A DNA stretch of 64,000 bases from assembly GCF_000682775.1 (NCBI RefSeq), contig NZ_AWFI01000015.1:1-64000 (forward strand), read 5' to 3'. A program made the translations under genes and the position numbers. The stretch comes from Hyphomonas sp. L-53-1-40 (GTDB taxonomy: Bacteria; Pseudomonadota; Alphaproteobacteria; Caulobacterales; Hyphomonadaceae). Of the stretch, positions 37,088 through 46,076 are shown piece after piece. Numbering within the stretch: position 1 is the stretch's first letter; each line of letters opens with the position of its first letter. Below the pieces are notes generated by a model. The model was not told the origin of the DNA. It did no database searches and saw nothing but the letters and a program-made list of their open reading frames with translations.

Positions 37088-37965
37088 TTGCTCTTGATGA
37101 CGTCCAGCAGTTCGACTTCGAACATCAGGTCGGCATTTGGCGGGATTGGACCGCCCGGTGTGCCTTGCGCGCCATAGGCGATATCTGACGGGATATACAT
37201 CAACCAGCGATCACCCGGCTTCATCATGGCGAGCGCCTCTACCCAGCCGGGGATCAGGCGATTGGAGGGGAATGTTTCCGGTTGCCCGCGCTGAAAGGCG
37301 CTGTCGAACATCTCGCCGGTCTCCACAAGGCGGCCTTCATAATAGACAGCGACCATTTCGCCATTTACCGGGCTCTCGCCAGCGGCATCTCCGCTCTCCA
37401 GCACGACGTATTGCAGGCCGGACTCTGTTTTCTGCACTTCTGGCAGTTCTGAATTCCACGGTGTGTACTTTTCCCACGCTTCAGCGTCGGCGGATTTCGG
37501 TTCCATCACTTCCACCAGTTCAACCTGGAAGACGAGATCGTCACCAGCCTTGATGACGTCACCGCGATTGCGATTGCCATAGGCCAGAGCGTTCGGAATG
37601 TAGAACAGGTAGACGTCGCCTTCAGTCATCTGTTGCAGACCCTGCGTCCAGCCCGGGATGACCTGATTCAGGCGGAACATGGAGGGGGAGCCGCGATCAT
37701 AGGAGGAGTCGAACTTGTCGCCGCCAGCCGTGCGGCCTTCATAGTGCACGCGCACCATGTCTGACGGCACAGGACTGGCACCGCCATCAGGGCCTTCTTT
37801 CAATACGATGTATTCCAGACCGCCCATGCCGGTTTCCACGTCAGAACGTTCAGCGTCCCAAGGTAGATAGGTTTCAAATGTTGCATCCAGGTCAGTGGTG
37901 TCGGGAGTGCCGCCGCAGGCAACAAGCAGAGCGGCCGCGAAGGCTGCGATTATGGTCCGGATCAT
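37084..37965 (-). CDS. Lipoprotein with two FKBP-type prolyl isomerase domains
   Basis: This 293-residue lipoprotein has a lipobox LVAC (Cys17) and two FKBP domains, at about 45-155 and 180-290. Each has the family's VHYEGR or VYYEGR, FDSS/FDSA, VIPGW/LIPGW and a final FQVELVEV or FEVELLDV. The second domain keeps more of the active-site loop (IPSDIAYGAQGTPGGPIPPN) than the first. It should act as a folding catalyst or chaperone in the periplasm. Two domains in one lipoprotein is less common than one. Confidence 0.93.
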   Translation of the reverse strand: MIRTIIAAFAAALLVACGGTPDTTDLDATFETYLPWDAERSDVETGMGGLEYIVLKEGPDGGASPVPSDMVRVHYEGRTAGGDKFDSSYDRGSPSMFRLNQVIPGWTQGLQQMTEGDVYLFYIPNALAYGNRNRGDVIKAGDDLVFQVELVEVMEPKSADAEAWEKYTPWNSELPEVQKTESGLQYVVLESGDAAGESPVNGEMVAVYYEGRLVETGEMFDSAFQRGQPETFPSNRLIPGWVEALAMMKPGDRWLMYIPSDIAYGAQGTPGGPIPPNADLMFEVELLDVIKSN

Positions 37966-38046
37966 GTAACTCTCCAGTTGGCTGGGATGTTCAGGCGGGT
38001 TTAGTCAGGTCTCGCCACCAAGTCACCTTGGCGGCTGATATATCGA

Positions 38047-39273
38047 TCAAAGTGAGCGCGGAGGATAGCCTGCCTGCGCCAATGCATCGATCACTTCCTG
38101 CGTATGCTGTGCGTCGCGTGTCTCAATCAGGATATCGAATTCCGCCCCCTTGGCGGGCACATCCAGCGCGATCCGATTGTGCGCAACTTCCATGATGTTG
38201 GCACCCTGGTCGCCAATAATCTTGGAGACGAGTGCGAGCAGGCCGGGCCGGTCGTCGCCGATGATCCGGATAGAAGTCAGGCGGTGTTCACGGACGAGAG
38301 CGCGTGTCAGCACTGAGGACAGCAAGCGCGTGTCGATGTTGCCGCCGCAGAGCACCAGACCGACCTTGCGGCCTTGAAAGCGGGCGGGATGAGCAATCAG
38401 GGCTGCGAGGCCGGCCGCGCCTGCGCCTTCGGCGATGGTCTTCTCGACTTCCGCGTACAGCGTGATGGCGCGCTCAAGATGTTCTTCTTCAACGAGAACG
38501 ATGTCGTCGACCAGTTCGGCGCAGATCTGACGGGTCAACTCACCTGCTTCCTTCACGGCGATGCCTTCCGCGATCGTCGCGCCCCCGGTTTTTGGCGTCT
38601 CACCACGAAGAGCGGCATGCATGCAAGGATACATTGCCGCCTCCACGCCGATGATCTGGATATCCGGCTTCAGGGCTTTTGCCGCAATGGCGATACCGCT
38701 GATCAGTCCGCCCCCGCCAATCGGGACAACCAGCGTGTCGAGATCAGGTTGGGCTGCCAGCATTTCCAGTGCGATCGTGCCTTGGCCCGCGATGATGTCC
38801 GGATCATCAAAAGGATGCAGGAAGGTAAGGTTGTCGCGCTCGCAAACCTCCATGGCATACTGTTTGGCTTCGTCGAAGATCAGCCCCTCCAGCAGGACGC
38901 GTGCGCCGTGGCTACGCGTATGCTCGACCTTGCTGAACGGGGTGGTCTTGGCCATCACGATGGTCGCCGGGATACCCAAGCGTCGCGCATGATAGGCCAC
39001 GCCCTGTGAGTGGTTGCCAGCAGACGCCGCGATCACGCCACGTTGTTTCTGGTCGTCGGTCAGTTTTGACAGCTTGTTGAGCGCGCCGCGCTCCTTGAAT
39101 GCCGCGGTGAATTGCTGGTTCTCGAACTTCACCCACACTTCTGCGCCGGTAATATGAGACAGGGTCCGAGACAGGTTCAGCGGTGTGTGAACGATCTGGC
39201 CTTCAAGCAGGCTGGCGGCCGCTTCGATATCGGACAGGGTCACGGGAAGATCTGGTGTGTGGGTGTCGGGCAT
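38047..39273 (-). CDS. ilvA: Threonine ammonia-lyase (ACT-domain form)
   Basis: This 408-residue PLP enzyme converts threonine to 2-oxobutanoate. The PLP lysine is in FTAAFKERGALNKL, the glycine-rich phosphate loop in VPIGGGGLISGIA, and a C-terminal ACT domain (about 325-405, RLTSIRIIGDDRPGLLALVS) is present. The length and single ACT domain resemble the TdcB-like/short IlvA group. The ATG at 39273 was chosen. A TTG 24 bases upstream is in frame. Confidence 0.93.
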   Translation of the reverse strand: MPDTHTPDLPVTLSDIEAAASLLEGQIVHTPLNLSRTLSHITGAEVWVKFENQQFTAAFKERGALNKLSKLTDDQKQRGVIAASAGNHSQGVAYHARRLGIPATIVMAKTTPFSKVEHTRSHGARVLLEGLIFDEAKQYAMEVCERDNLTFLHPFDDPDIIAGQGTIALEMLAAQPDLDTLVVPIGGGGLISGIAIAAKALKPDIQIIGVEAAMYPCMHAALRGETPKTGGATIAEGIAVKEAGELTRQICAELVDDIVLVEEEHLERAITLYAEVEKTIAEGAGAAGLAALIAHPARFQGRKVGLVLCGGNIDTRLLSSVLTRALVREHRLTSIRIIGDDRPGLLALVSKIIGDQGANIMEVAHNRIALDVPAKGAEFDILIETRDAQHTQEVIDALAQAGYPPRSL

Positions 39274-39343
39274 GATGAGCCATTCTTGAGGGTGCAAAAC
39301 GCGCGCACCCTATGCGCGCGGTCCGACAAGGGCAAGGCTGGAA

Positions 39344-40393
39344 CTACTCCTGCCCGTCGAGGCTTTCAATCCATTCCCGGACCAGCAACAGGCCGTCTTC
39401 ATCAATCACGCTGCGGCCGAGTTCCGGCATCGCGATACCCGCTTCGTCAGAGGCCATGCGGAAGACCAGGATCGAATGGTCGGGCTGACCCGGTTCGACG
39501 ACCGTGCTTAGCCCGCCTGAACCGCGCCCGGCGGCAGTCGGATGTTTGCCGAGACCAAGCTTTACAGGCTCGGTTTCGGTCCAGGCGAGCCAGAGGCCGG
39601 AGTTGGAGGCGGATCCATCGGCCTTGTGGCAGTGGGCGCAGTTTATATCCAGATATGCGCGGGCGCGAGGCTCGACAGCAAGGCTCGCATCCCAGACGGG
39701 AGGGACCACGGGTGGATGAGCCGGGACACCGTCGATTATGCCGCGGGCCTGCCAGTTGGAGAGTTGGCTGAAGCCTGTCGGCCCGTCATGATTCAGGTTT
39801 CGCGCTTTTGGCCCGATCGGTAGAACCGTATCTCCGCTTTGGTGGCAGGTCTTGCACTGGTTCTTGTTCGGTATGGCGTAGCGAATGCCCAGAGGCGTTC
39901 CGGAAGGGTCGATCATGTCGATATTCACTTGCTTGCCCGCGGGCGCGTAGGTCGCCTCGGTGCCGGACTCGTTCCAGATGTAAGGAAACGCGGCCCAACC
40001 ATCTTCCTTGTGAATCAGGAGCCTTGTCTCCACCTTGTACTGATCTGCGTCGGGCGTCCGCATGTCCGGCGCGAAGGAAAAGGTTTTTACCAGTACGGTA
40101 CCGACAGGAAAGCTGAAGACTTCCTTGTCCGAGTAGACTGCCTGTTCGCCACCCGGCACAAAAACAAAGCGATGCTTTACGGCGTGGTCGGAGAAGAGGG
40201 GATTTACGAGGTCATATGCCAAGACCTCTTTTGCGGGCGTCGCAGCGGCGCTGTCTGTAAACAATCCGTATTCTGATAGCGTTTTGGCGGGCGTGTCGCT
40301 CAGGATTGTTTCGAGTGATGGCGCGGCCGCGCGATCATAACCGCCACAGGCTGATACCAGCAGGCAGGTAATCAGAGAAAGGCGCGCAATCAT
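39344..40393 (-). CDS. Diheme c-type cytochrome lipoprotein (SO2930/HNE_0200-like)
   Basis: This 349-residue lipoprotein has a lipobox VSAC (Cys16) and two c-type heme sites, CKTCH (180-184) and CAHCH (252-256). The later methionines may ligate haem. It resembles a family I recall as the HNE_0200/SO2930 type, which occurs regularly beside a parallel beta-helix lipoprotein, as here. The pair is 11 bases apart on the same strand. The function of the pair is unknown. The haems imply electron transfer on the outer side of a membrane. Confidence 0.88.
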   Translation of the reverse strand: MIARLSLITCLLVSACGGYDRAAAPSLETILSDTPAKTLSEYGLFTDSAAATPAKEVLAYDLVNPLFSDHAVKHRFVFVPGGEQAVYSDKEVFSFPVGTVLVKTFSFAPDMRTPDADQYKVETRLLIHKEDGWAAFPYIWNESGTEATYAPAGKQVNIDMIDPSGTPLGIRYAIPNKNQCKTCHQSGDTVLPIGPKARNLNHDGPTGFSQLSNWQARGIIDGVPAHPPVVPPVWDASLAVEPRARAYLDINCAHCHKADGSASNSGLWLAWTETEPVKLGLGKHPTAAGRGSGGLSTVVEPGQPDHSILVFRMASDEAGIAMPELGRSVIDEDGLLLVREWIESLDGQE

Positions 40394-40404
40394 CGTAGCG
40401 CCCG

Positions 40405-41643
40405 CTAGTTTGCATCCTGTGGCAGTACGACTGCCGATGGCTGCTCCACGGGGGTAGCACCGGGACGCTGGTTGGATGGTGCGATGCTGGCTGGATCAGC
40501 AGGATATTTGCCAATGCCCAGATCGATGAAGCCGACCGACTCATCCTCCTGAATTGAGATATTGGTTGTCGGAACACTGCCGCCTTCCCATGCGACCACG
40601 CCATCGCTGACGATTTCCGGCAGGATGCCTCCCATGGCTTCGGCGATGGGTTGCAGCATGCCTTGGGGGTCGTCGCCGCCACCAGAATAGGAATTGCCAA
40701 CAAGGACGACATCACGAGGCACAGGGTTATATGTTTTGTCGCTGAAGGGTTCAGGATAGGCTGTCATCAGAATGTGGGCCGAGCGATTGTTTGAGAAATT
40801 GTTCGAAAACACGTGCACGTTACGGTTGGCCATGATGATGACGCCCGTTCCGGATGGCACGCCTGCCACAATATTACCGGCAGGGGCGAAGTTACGGGTG
40901 TTGTTGTCGATGATCTGATTGTCGAAAATGCGCGTCGAATGTCCGCTCGTTTGCGGCAGGTCAGGTAGATCGAAAACAAGAATGCCGCCAGTATTGTGCT
41001 GGGCAATATTTCCGTAAACGTCCGCATTCATCGAATTTTCTATCTCGATGCCGGCAACATTGTACTCCGCAACCGAATTGCGAACGATGATGTTTTTGGA
41101 CTGGCCGACATAGATACCCGCATCGGATGCACCGCGTACAACAACGCGCTCGACGAGCACGTCTCGTGATTCGACCGGGTATACGCCGTACGCGCCATTA
41201 CTTTCATCGGGATCGCCAGACCATTCCACGATCAGGTCGCGATAAGTGATCCGGTCCGCTCCTTTGGATTTGATGCCGTCGCCCTTGGTGTCGCGAATGG
41301 AGAATTCCGCCAGCGTGACATCGTCCGACGTAACCAGAAGGCCCTCGCCGGCACCGGTTTGGCCGGAGAAATCGAGTATCGTCTTGTCCGATCCGGCGCC
41401 AATGAGAGTGATGCCGTCCACGTCGAGGGAAAGCCCGGTTTCAAGTCGGAAATGGCCTTCAGGAAGCTCGACGGTGCTGCCGGAAACAGCCTCGATGAGG
41501 GCTGTCTGCAAATTTGTAGCAAAATCACCTTCGGCCGAAACTATGCCAGCGGCAGGGGCGGCATCATCTTTTGGTGCGGAATCGCCGCATGAGGCCAGCG
41601 CGGCAATACTCAAAGACACAGAGCCCAGAATAATGCGTTTCAA
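40405..41643 (-). CDS. Parallel beta-helix lipoprotein paired with diheme cytochrome
   Basis: This 412-residue lipoprotein (lipobox LASC, Cys19) has a right-handed beta-helix with repeated turns (DVTLAEFSIRDTKGDGIKSK, NIIVRNSVAEYNVAGIEIEN, ADVYGNIAQHNTGGILVFDL). The fold is shared with polysaccharide lyases and nitrous-oxide accessory protein NosD. It starts at TTG (41643-41641) behind GGGGAGGG at 41658-41651, seven bases away. That site lies inside a strong hairpin, annotated next. It is the first gene of the pair with the cytochrome. Substrate is unknown. Confidence 0.88.
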   Translation of the reverse strand: MKRIILGSVSLSIAALASCGDSAPKDDAAPAAGIVSAEGDFATNLQTALIEAVSGSTVELPEGHFRLETGLSLDVDGITLIGAGSDKTILDFSGQTGAGEGLLVTSDDVTLAEFSIRDTKGDGIKSKGADRITYRDLIVEWSGDPDESNGAYGVYPVESRDVLVERVVVRGASDAGIYVGQSKNIIVRNSVAEYNVAGIEIENSMNADVYGNIAQHNTGGILVFDLPDLPQTSGHSTRIFDNQIIDNNTRNFAPAGNIVAGVPSGTGVIIMANRNVHVFSNNFSNNRSAHILMTAYPEPFSDKTYNPVPRDVVLVGNSYSGGGDDPQGMLQPIAEAMGGILPEIVSDGVVAWEGGSVPTTNISIQEDESVGFIDLGIGKYPADPASIAPSNQRPGATPVEQPSAVVLPQDAN

Positions 41644-41650
41644 AGTTCAA

Positions 41651-41692
41651 CCCTCCCCTTGGTTTGAATCGAATTTCAATCCAAGGGGAGGG
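41651..41692 (-). promoter_or_regulatory. Hairpin containing the ribosome-binding site of the beta-helix gene
   Basis: Twelve bases, 41651-41662 (CCCTCCCCTTGG), pair perfectly with 41681-41692 (CCAAGGGGAGGG). After one mismatch five more pairs follow (64-68 with 75-79). Read on the minus strand the 3' arm is GGGGAGGG, the Shine-Dalgarno of the TTG start. The mRNA could thus hide its own ribosome site. A DNA operator is the alternative reading. No U-run follows, so it is not a normal terminator. Confidence 0.65.
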
Positions 41693-41721
41693 AAAGGCAA
41701 GTATTAGTTTGAAATCGTATC

Positions 41722-41961
41722 CTAGTGCACGCTCAGGGGTTTGAGGTCGTGCGACCGGGCGGCAGCAAAGGCGGCTTCACGCCCCTGGACTACGGCCAGG
41801 CGGACTCCGTCGGCAGATGCCACGACGAACAAGTCTTCAGGCTCGTCGATCTGGTCGATGGCGTTCGCGGGAAGAATCCCCGAAAGCTCGCCGGCATCAA
41901 GATGGCGGATATATACGAAGGCATCGTTTTCAAACGGGTTCGTTTTCAGTTCTGTTGTCAT
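41722..41961 (-). CDS. DUF1150 family protein
   Basis: This 79-residue cytoplasmic protein matches DUF1150 (FVYIRHLDAGELSGILPAN, LFVVASADGVRLAVVQGREA). In many alphaproteobacteria it is next to a small heat-shock protein (Hsp20) gene and shares heat-shock control. No Hsp20 gene is visible here. The function is unknown. It lies upstream of the beta-helix gene on the same strand, with the hairpin between them. Confidence 0.85.
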   Translation of the reverse strand: MTTELKTNPFENDAFVYIRHLDAGELSGILPANAIDQIDEPEDLFVVASADGVRLAVVQGREAAFAAARSHDLKPLSVH

Positions 41962-42181
41962 CGCTCCAATCCTTTCCGTCGCAAGAGACAGACATGCCGA
42001 ACGTCGGAACGATCTGTTCCACTGTTCACAATAAAGGTGGGGGATAAAGGTTCCCGTTCAAGGCCGACATTAGGGCATCTTGAAGGCATCGCATCACGAT
42101 GATGTGCTACTGTGCAGCCGAAATATTCATGTGACGTTCAGGACATCGACTTCCCGCGCGAGCCAGATTTGCGCAACGAAG

Positions 42182-42261
<80 letters not shown>

Positions 42262-42307
42262 GAACCGGAAGCGACGCAGTTACATCCGCCGCTTCCGTGA
42301 TTCAAGT

Positions 42308-42817
42308 TTATTTTTCATCATCCTCGTCATCGAGCGGCAGATCGTCGTCATCATCATCGCCATCTGCGTCGATTTCGAAGTCGGTATCGTCGTCGTCATC
42401 CAGCAGGACGTCATCGTCATCATCGTCGACACCCTCCTCGTTGAAGCCGGCAGGAACCTTGGCTGGTGTGTCGCCGTCCTCGTCGTCTTCGGATGCGCCT
42501 TCCAGGATCACTTCTTCTTCGTCGCCGCCAAGCTCCTTGGCAGCTTCCTCGTCGACTTCATCATCCTCGTCGTCGTCATCATTTGCGCGTGCGGCTGAGT
42601 CGTCCTCGTCGTCGTCATCCTCGTCATCATCATCGGTCTTGACTGCGGCCTTAGCAGCCTTGGCCTTCACTTTTGTGATCGTGGTGCGGATGACTTCGTC
42701 TTCCGGGTCAAACTCCTCGCCACATTTCGGGCAGACGCACGGGCGTTTGTTGAGGTCGTAGAAGCGTGCCTCGCAGGACGGGCAGACCTGTTTGGTTCCA
42801 AGTTTGTCTTTCGACAT
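42308..42817 (-). CDS. FYDLN acid domain protein (TIGR02300 family)
   Basis: This 169-residue protein has an N-terminal zinc-ribbon-like part (CPSC and CPKC) around the ARFYDLNKRP motif that names the family. A very acidic, low-complexity tail (about 60-169) of Asp/Glu runs follows. It is restricted to alphaproteobacteria, and its function is unknown. It is divergent from aroA, the usual layout. The run of GAC/GAT codons makes the DNA look repetitive (42308-42660), but this is coding. Confidence 0.93.
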   Translation of the reverse strand: MSKDKLGTKQVCPSCEARFYDLNKRPCVCPKCGEEFDPEDEVIRTTITKVKAKAAKAAVKTDDDDEDDDDEDDSAARANDDDDEDDEVDEEAAKELGGDEEEVILEGASEDDEDGDTPAKVPAGFNEEGVDDDDDDVLLDDDDDTDFEIDADGDDDDDDLPLDDEDDEK

Positions 42818-42935
42818 GGGAGACAGCCTCCTTTAAGTCTTCTCTGAATTTGATATGGCCGGGCGCTTGCCATGAACGCCGCACGCTGTCAAAGCCCCAT
42901 TTCACGTCGTCAATCAACCACGGAATGTACCTGAA

Positions 42936-44258
42936 ATGGTCTGGACCAGCCGACCCGTAAAAAGTCTCAAGGGCGTTATACGTGCGCCGGGTGATAAATC
43001 CTGCTCTCACAGGGCACTTATCTTCGGGGGGCTCGCAGCAGGAAAGAGCCGATTTACCGGACTTCTGGAGGGCGAAGATGTGCTCCGCACAGGCTGGGCG
43101 ATGGAGGCCCTGGGTGCAACGGTGAAACAGACGGGGCCGGGCGCCTGGGAAGTTACCGGTGTCGGAGAAAAAGGACTGGTCCAGCCGACCAAAGTACTGG
43201 ATTTTGGCAATTCGGGCACGGGTTCGCGCTTGATGATGGGGTTGGTGTCCGGCTATCCGATCAATGTGGAGATGACCGGGGATGAGAGCCTGCGCTCGCG
43301 TCCCATGAATCGGATTTTGAAACCCTTGCGCCTGATGCGGGGCCTGGATACGGCGGGGCCGGACGGTCAGTTGCCCTTCGCGATTGTTGGGACCGAAAGT
43401 CTCAAGGCGATCACCTATGTGCCACCTGTTGCATCGGCTCAGGTGAAATCGGCCGTGTTGCTGGCGGGACTGAACGCAGAAGGCACCACCATCGTCGAAG
43501 AAGCGCGCCAGACACGCGACCATACCGAACGCATGCTACGCGGCTTCGGTGTTGCGGTTGGTACCGAGCGGATTGGAAGCGAAGGTGTCCGCGTTTCACT
43601 GGCGGGCGGACAGATGTTGTCAGCGATTGATGCGGCTATTCCAGGAGATCCGTCTTCCGCCGCCTTCCTGGTCGCGGCCGGTATCCTCTCGCCGCAGGGC
43701 GATGTGATGGTTGAGGGTGTCATGTCCAACCTCACGCGTTCTGGCTTCTATGATGTTGCAAACCTGATGGGCGCGCATCTGGGCGCGGAAGAATTGGGGG
43801 ATGCTGCTGGCGAGCGGCTGATCAATATCCATGCGGGGTCGGCGCATCTCTCGGGCAAGGCGGTTCCGGAACGTCTTGTGCCTTCGATGATTGATGAATT
43901 CCCCATCCTTGGTGTCATGGCGGCCTTTGCTGATGGCGAGACGATTGTGACCGGTGCCGAAGAGCTTCGCGTCAAGGAGTCGGACCGGATTGGTGCTGTT
44001 GTTGCCATGCTGCGTGCCAATGGGGTTGAGGCCGAGGAACGCCCAGACGGGTTCGCGGTCCAGGGCTGTGGCGGCCCGCCTCCGGGAGGTGGCCTGGTCG
44101 AGACGCGTCATGATCATCGGATTGCGATGAGTGCGCTGGTCATGGGAACGGCGTCTCAGAATCCCGTGCGTGTTGACGACATCTCGATGATCGCGACGAG
44201 CTATCCGGACTTCCTGAGCCATATGGCCGAGTTGGGCGCGGAAATAACGGAAGGCTGA
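42936..44258 (+). CDS. aroA: 3-phosphoshikimate 1-carboxyvinyltransferase (EPSP synthase)
   Basis: This 440-residue shikimate-pathway enzyme joins PEP to shikimate-3-phosphate. It resembles the alphaproteobacterial class with IRAPGDKSCSHRALIFGGLA, LLEGEDVL, RPMNRIL, the RDHTERMLRGFG loop, VPGDPSS-like IPGDPSSAAFLVAAG and LRVKESDRIGAV. The PEP-site loop is GNSGTGSR with glycine at 94, where the Agrobacterium CP4 enzyme has alanine. The start at 42936 is plausible but its ribosome-binding site is weak. Confidence 0.96.
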   Translation: MVWTSRPVKSLKGVIRAPGDKSCSHRALIFGGLAAGKSRFTGLLEGEDVLRTGWAMEALGATVKQTGPGAWEVTGVGEKGLVQPTKVLDFGNSGTGSRLMMGLVSGYPINVEMTGDESLRSRPMNRILKPLRLMRGLDTAGPDGQLPFAIVGTESLKAITYVPPVASAQVKSAVLLAGLNAEGTTIVEEARQTRDHTERMLRGFGVAVGTERIGSEGVRVSLAGGQMLSAIDAAIPGDPSSAAFLVAAGILSPQGDVMVEGVMSNLTRSGFYDVANLMGAHLGAEELGDAAGERLINIHAGSAHLSGKAVPERLVPSMIDEFPILGVMAAFADGETIVTGAEELRVKESDRIGAVVAMLRANGVEAEERPDGFAVQGCGGPPPGGGLVETRHDHRIAMSALVMGTASQNPVRVDDISMIATSYPDFLSHMAELGAEITEG

Positions 44259-44309
44259 TTTCCGCAGGGTCAAAATTGACCAGACCCGATAAGCGGGCAT
44301 CTTGGTCGT

Positions 44310-45404
44310 ATGACAGACCTCAACTCTCCCCTGACTCTTGCGCACGGCCCAGCCCTGAAAAACCGGTTCATGCTGGCCCCTCTCACCAATCAACAAAGCC
44401 ATGCTGATGGCATGCTAAGCGCCGACGAGATCCGTTGGCTTTCGATGCGCGCCGAAGGCGGCTTTGGCCTGACCATGACGGCGGCGGCGCAGATTGATCC
44501 CCACGGTATCGGTTTTCCGGGCCAGTTGGGTTGTTATGATGATGCCCACTTGCCGGGACTCCGCGAACTTGCCGCGAACATCAATGTCGCAGGCAGCCAT
44601 TCAGTGGTGCAGTTGCATCACGCAGGCATGCGCACGCCGCACGAGTTGATCGAGGGGCAGCAACCAGTCTGTCCGTCTGACAATGAGGAATTCGGCGCGC
44701 GGGCGATGACGCTTGCTGAAGTGGAGCAGGCGCGCGACAATTTCATTGCAGCGGCTGTCCGGTGCGAAGCGGCAGGATTCCATGGGGTCGAAGTGCATGG
44801 GGCGCATGGATACCTGCTCTGCCAATTCCTCAGCGCCGAGATTAACAAACGCGATGATCACTACGGGGGCAATCTGGAAAACCGGACCCGTTTGACCTTC
44901 GAGATCGTAGACGGCATCCGCGCAGCCTGCGGGGACGACTTTTCGGTTGGCCTGCGTCTTTCGCCGGAAAGGTTTGGCATGGACCTGATGGAGGTTCGTG
45001 ATGTTGCACGGCGGGTCATGGCCGAGGGGCAAATCGACTATCTGGATCTTTCACTGTGGGACGTGTTCAAGACGCCTGTTGATGAAGCCTATCAGGACCG
45101 CCGGCTCGTCGACTGGTTCACCGACTTGGAGCGGGGCGAGGTTCGGTTGGGCGCGGCTGGAAAGCTGACCACAGCCGCGAAATGCCGTGAAGCGGTTGAG
45201 GCTGGTCTCGACTTCGTTGTGGTCGGTCGGGGGGCGATCTTGCACCATGATTTCCCAAAACAGGTATCCGCCAATCCGGATTTCGAGCCGACAGCGCTAC
45301 CGGTTTCGCGCGCGCATCTGCGCCAGGAGGGGCTGGGCGAGAGCTTCATCGACTATATGAGCGGCTGGAAAGGGTTTGTGGAGGCGACGGCAGCCCCGGC
45401 TTGA
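44310..45404 (+). CDS. NADH:flavin oxidoreductase (old yellow enzyme family)
   Basis: This 364-residue FMN-binding TIM barrel starts LTLAHGPALKNRFMLAPLTN and has the active-site LHHAGM, HGAHGYLLCQFLS-AEINKRDD region and, later, GLDFVVVGRGAILHHDFP near the FMN phosphate. It probably reduces activated alkenes with NAD(P)H. It lies between aroA and cmk, where it is not part of the usual core order. The substrate is unknown. Confidence 0.9.
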   Translation: MTDLNSPLTLAHGPALKNRFMLAPLTNQQSHADGMLSADEIRWLSMRAEGGFGLTMTAAAQIDPHGIGFPGQLGCYDDAHLPGLRELAANINVAGSHSVVQLHHAGMRTPHELIEGQQPVCPSDNEEFGARAMTLAEVEQARDNFIAAAVRCEAAGFHGVEVHGAHGYLLCQFLSAEINKRDDHYGGNLENRTRLTFEIVDGIRAACGDDFSVGLRLSPERFGMDLMEVRDVARRVMAEGQIDYLDLSLWDVFKTPVDEAYQDRRLVDWFTDLERGEVRLGAAGKLTTAAKCREAVEAGLDFVVVGRGAILHHDFPKQVSANPDFEPTALPVSRAHLRQEGLGESFIDYMSGWKGFVEATAAPA

Positions 45405-45437
45405 CTTGCCCCTTTGGATCGCTCACTTCCCGCCCCC

Positions 45438-46076
45438 ATGATTATCGCCATTGATGGAACTACGGCGTCGGGCAAAGGCACGATCGCGAAGCGGCTATCA
45501 GCCCATTACGGCTTGCCGCACATGGATACAGGGCGACTGTACCGTGCAACCGGTGTTGCCGCGATGCGCGCCGGGGTTGAGCTGGATGATGCAGACGGCG
45601 TCGCCATGGTTGCCCGCAGCCTGGATCTTGCCGATTTCGACGAGGCCGACCTCCGCACAGCTGAGGCTGGCAAGGCAGCGAGCGTGGTAGCGGCGATTCC
45701 GGAAGTGCGCCGGGCTCTTTTTGAACTGCAAAGGGCTTTTGCAACCCAGCCGATAGGTGCCCTGCTTGACGGCCGGGATATCGGGACGGTCATTGCGCCG
45801 GAAGCGGATGCGAAGCTCTGGGTGGATGCCAGCGTGGAAGTGCGCGGTGCGCGGCGCTGGAAGGAGCTTTGTGGGCAGGGAAGCGATATCGCCCTCGAAA
45901 CGGTGATCGAGCAATTGCGCGTTCGCGACCAACGAGACCAGTCTCGCAAGGACGCCCCGGCCGAAATGGCGGCAGATGCTGTCTTGATAGATACGACCGA
46001 CCTGACTATAGAAGCCGCAGTGGAAAAGGCGATTGCGGCTGTTGAGGCGGCGATGGCCCGTGGAAACCGCGCCTGA
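45438..46076 (+). CDS. cmk: Cytidylate kinase
   Basis: This 212-residue enzyme phosphorylates CMP/dCMP with ATP. The P-loop is GTTASGKGT near residue 8. The NMP site has MDTGRLYRATGVA, and the lid region ends DGRDIGTVIAPEADAKLWVD. The ATG at 45438 gives the normal MIIAIDGT start. An in-frame TTG at 45414 exists. The cmk-rpsA order is common across proteobacteria. Confidence 0.95.
   Translation: MIIAIDGTTASGKGTIAKRLSAHYGLPHMDTGRLYRATGVAAMRAGVELDDADGVAMVARSLDLADFDEADLRTAEAGKAASVVAAIPEVRRALFELQRAFATQPIGALLDGRDIGTVIAPEADAKLWVDASVEVRGARRWKELCGQGSDIALETVIEQLRVRDQRDQSRKDAPAEMAADAVLIDTTDLTIEAAVEKAIAAVEAAMARGNRA

Noticed and set aside
37081..37090. Overlapping stop codons between convergent genes (also at 10819-10822)
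   Set aside because: Common in compact genomes and not evidence for a special mechanism.
42308..42660. Strongly repetitive GTC/ATC text that looks like a microsatellite or tandem repeat
   Set aside because: On the minus strand it encodes the acidic Asp/Glu tail of the FYDLN protein, so the repetition is coding composition.
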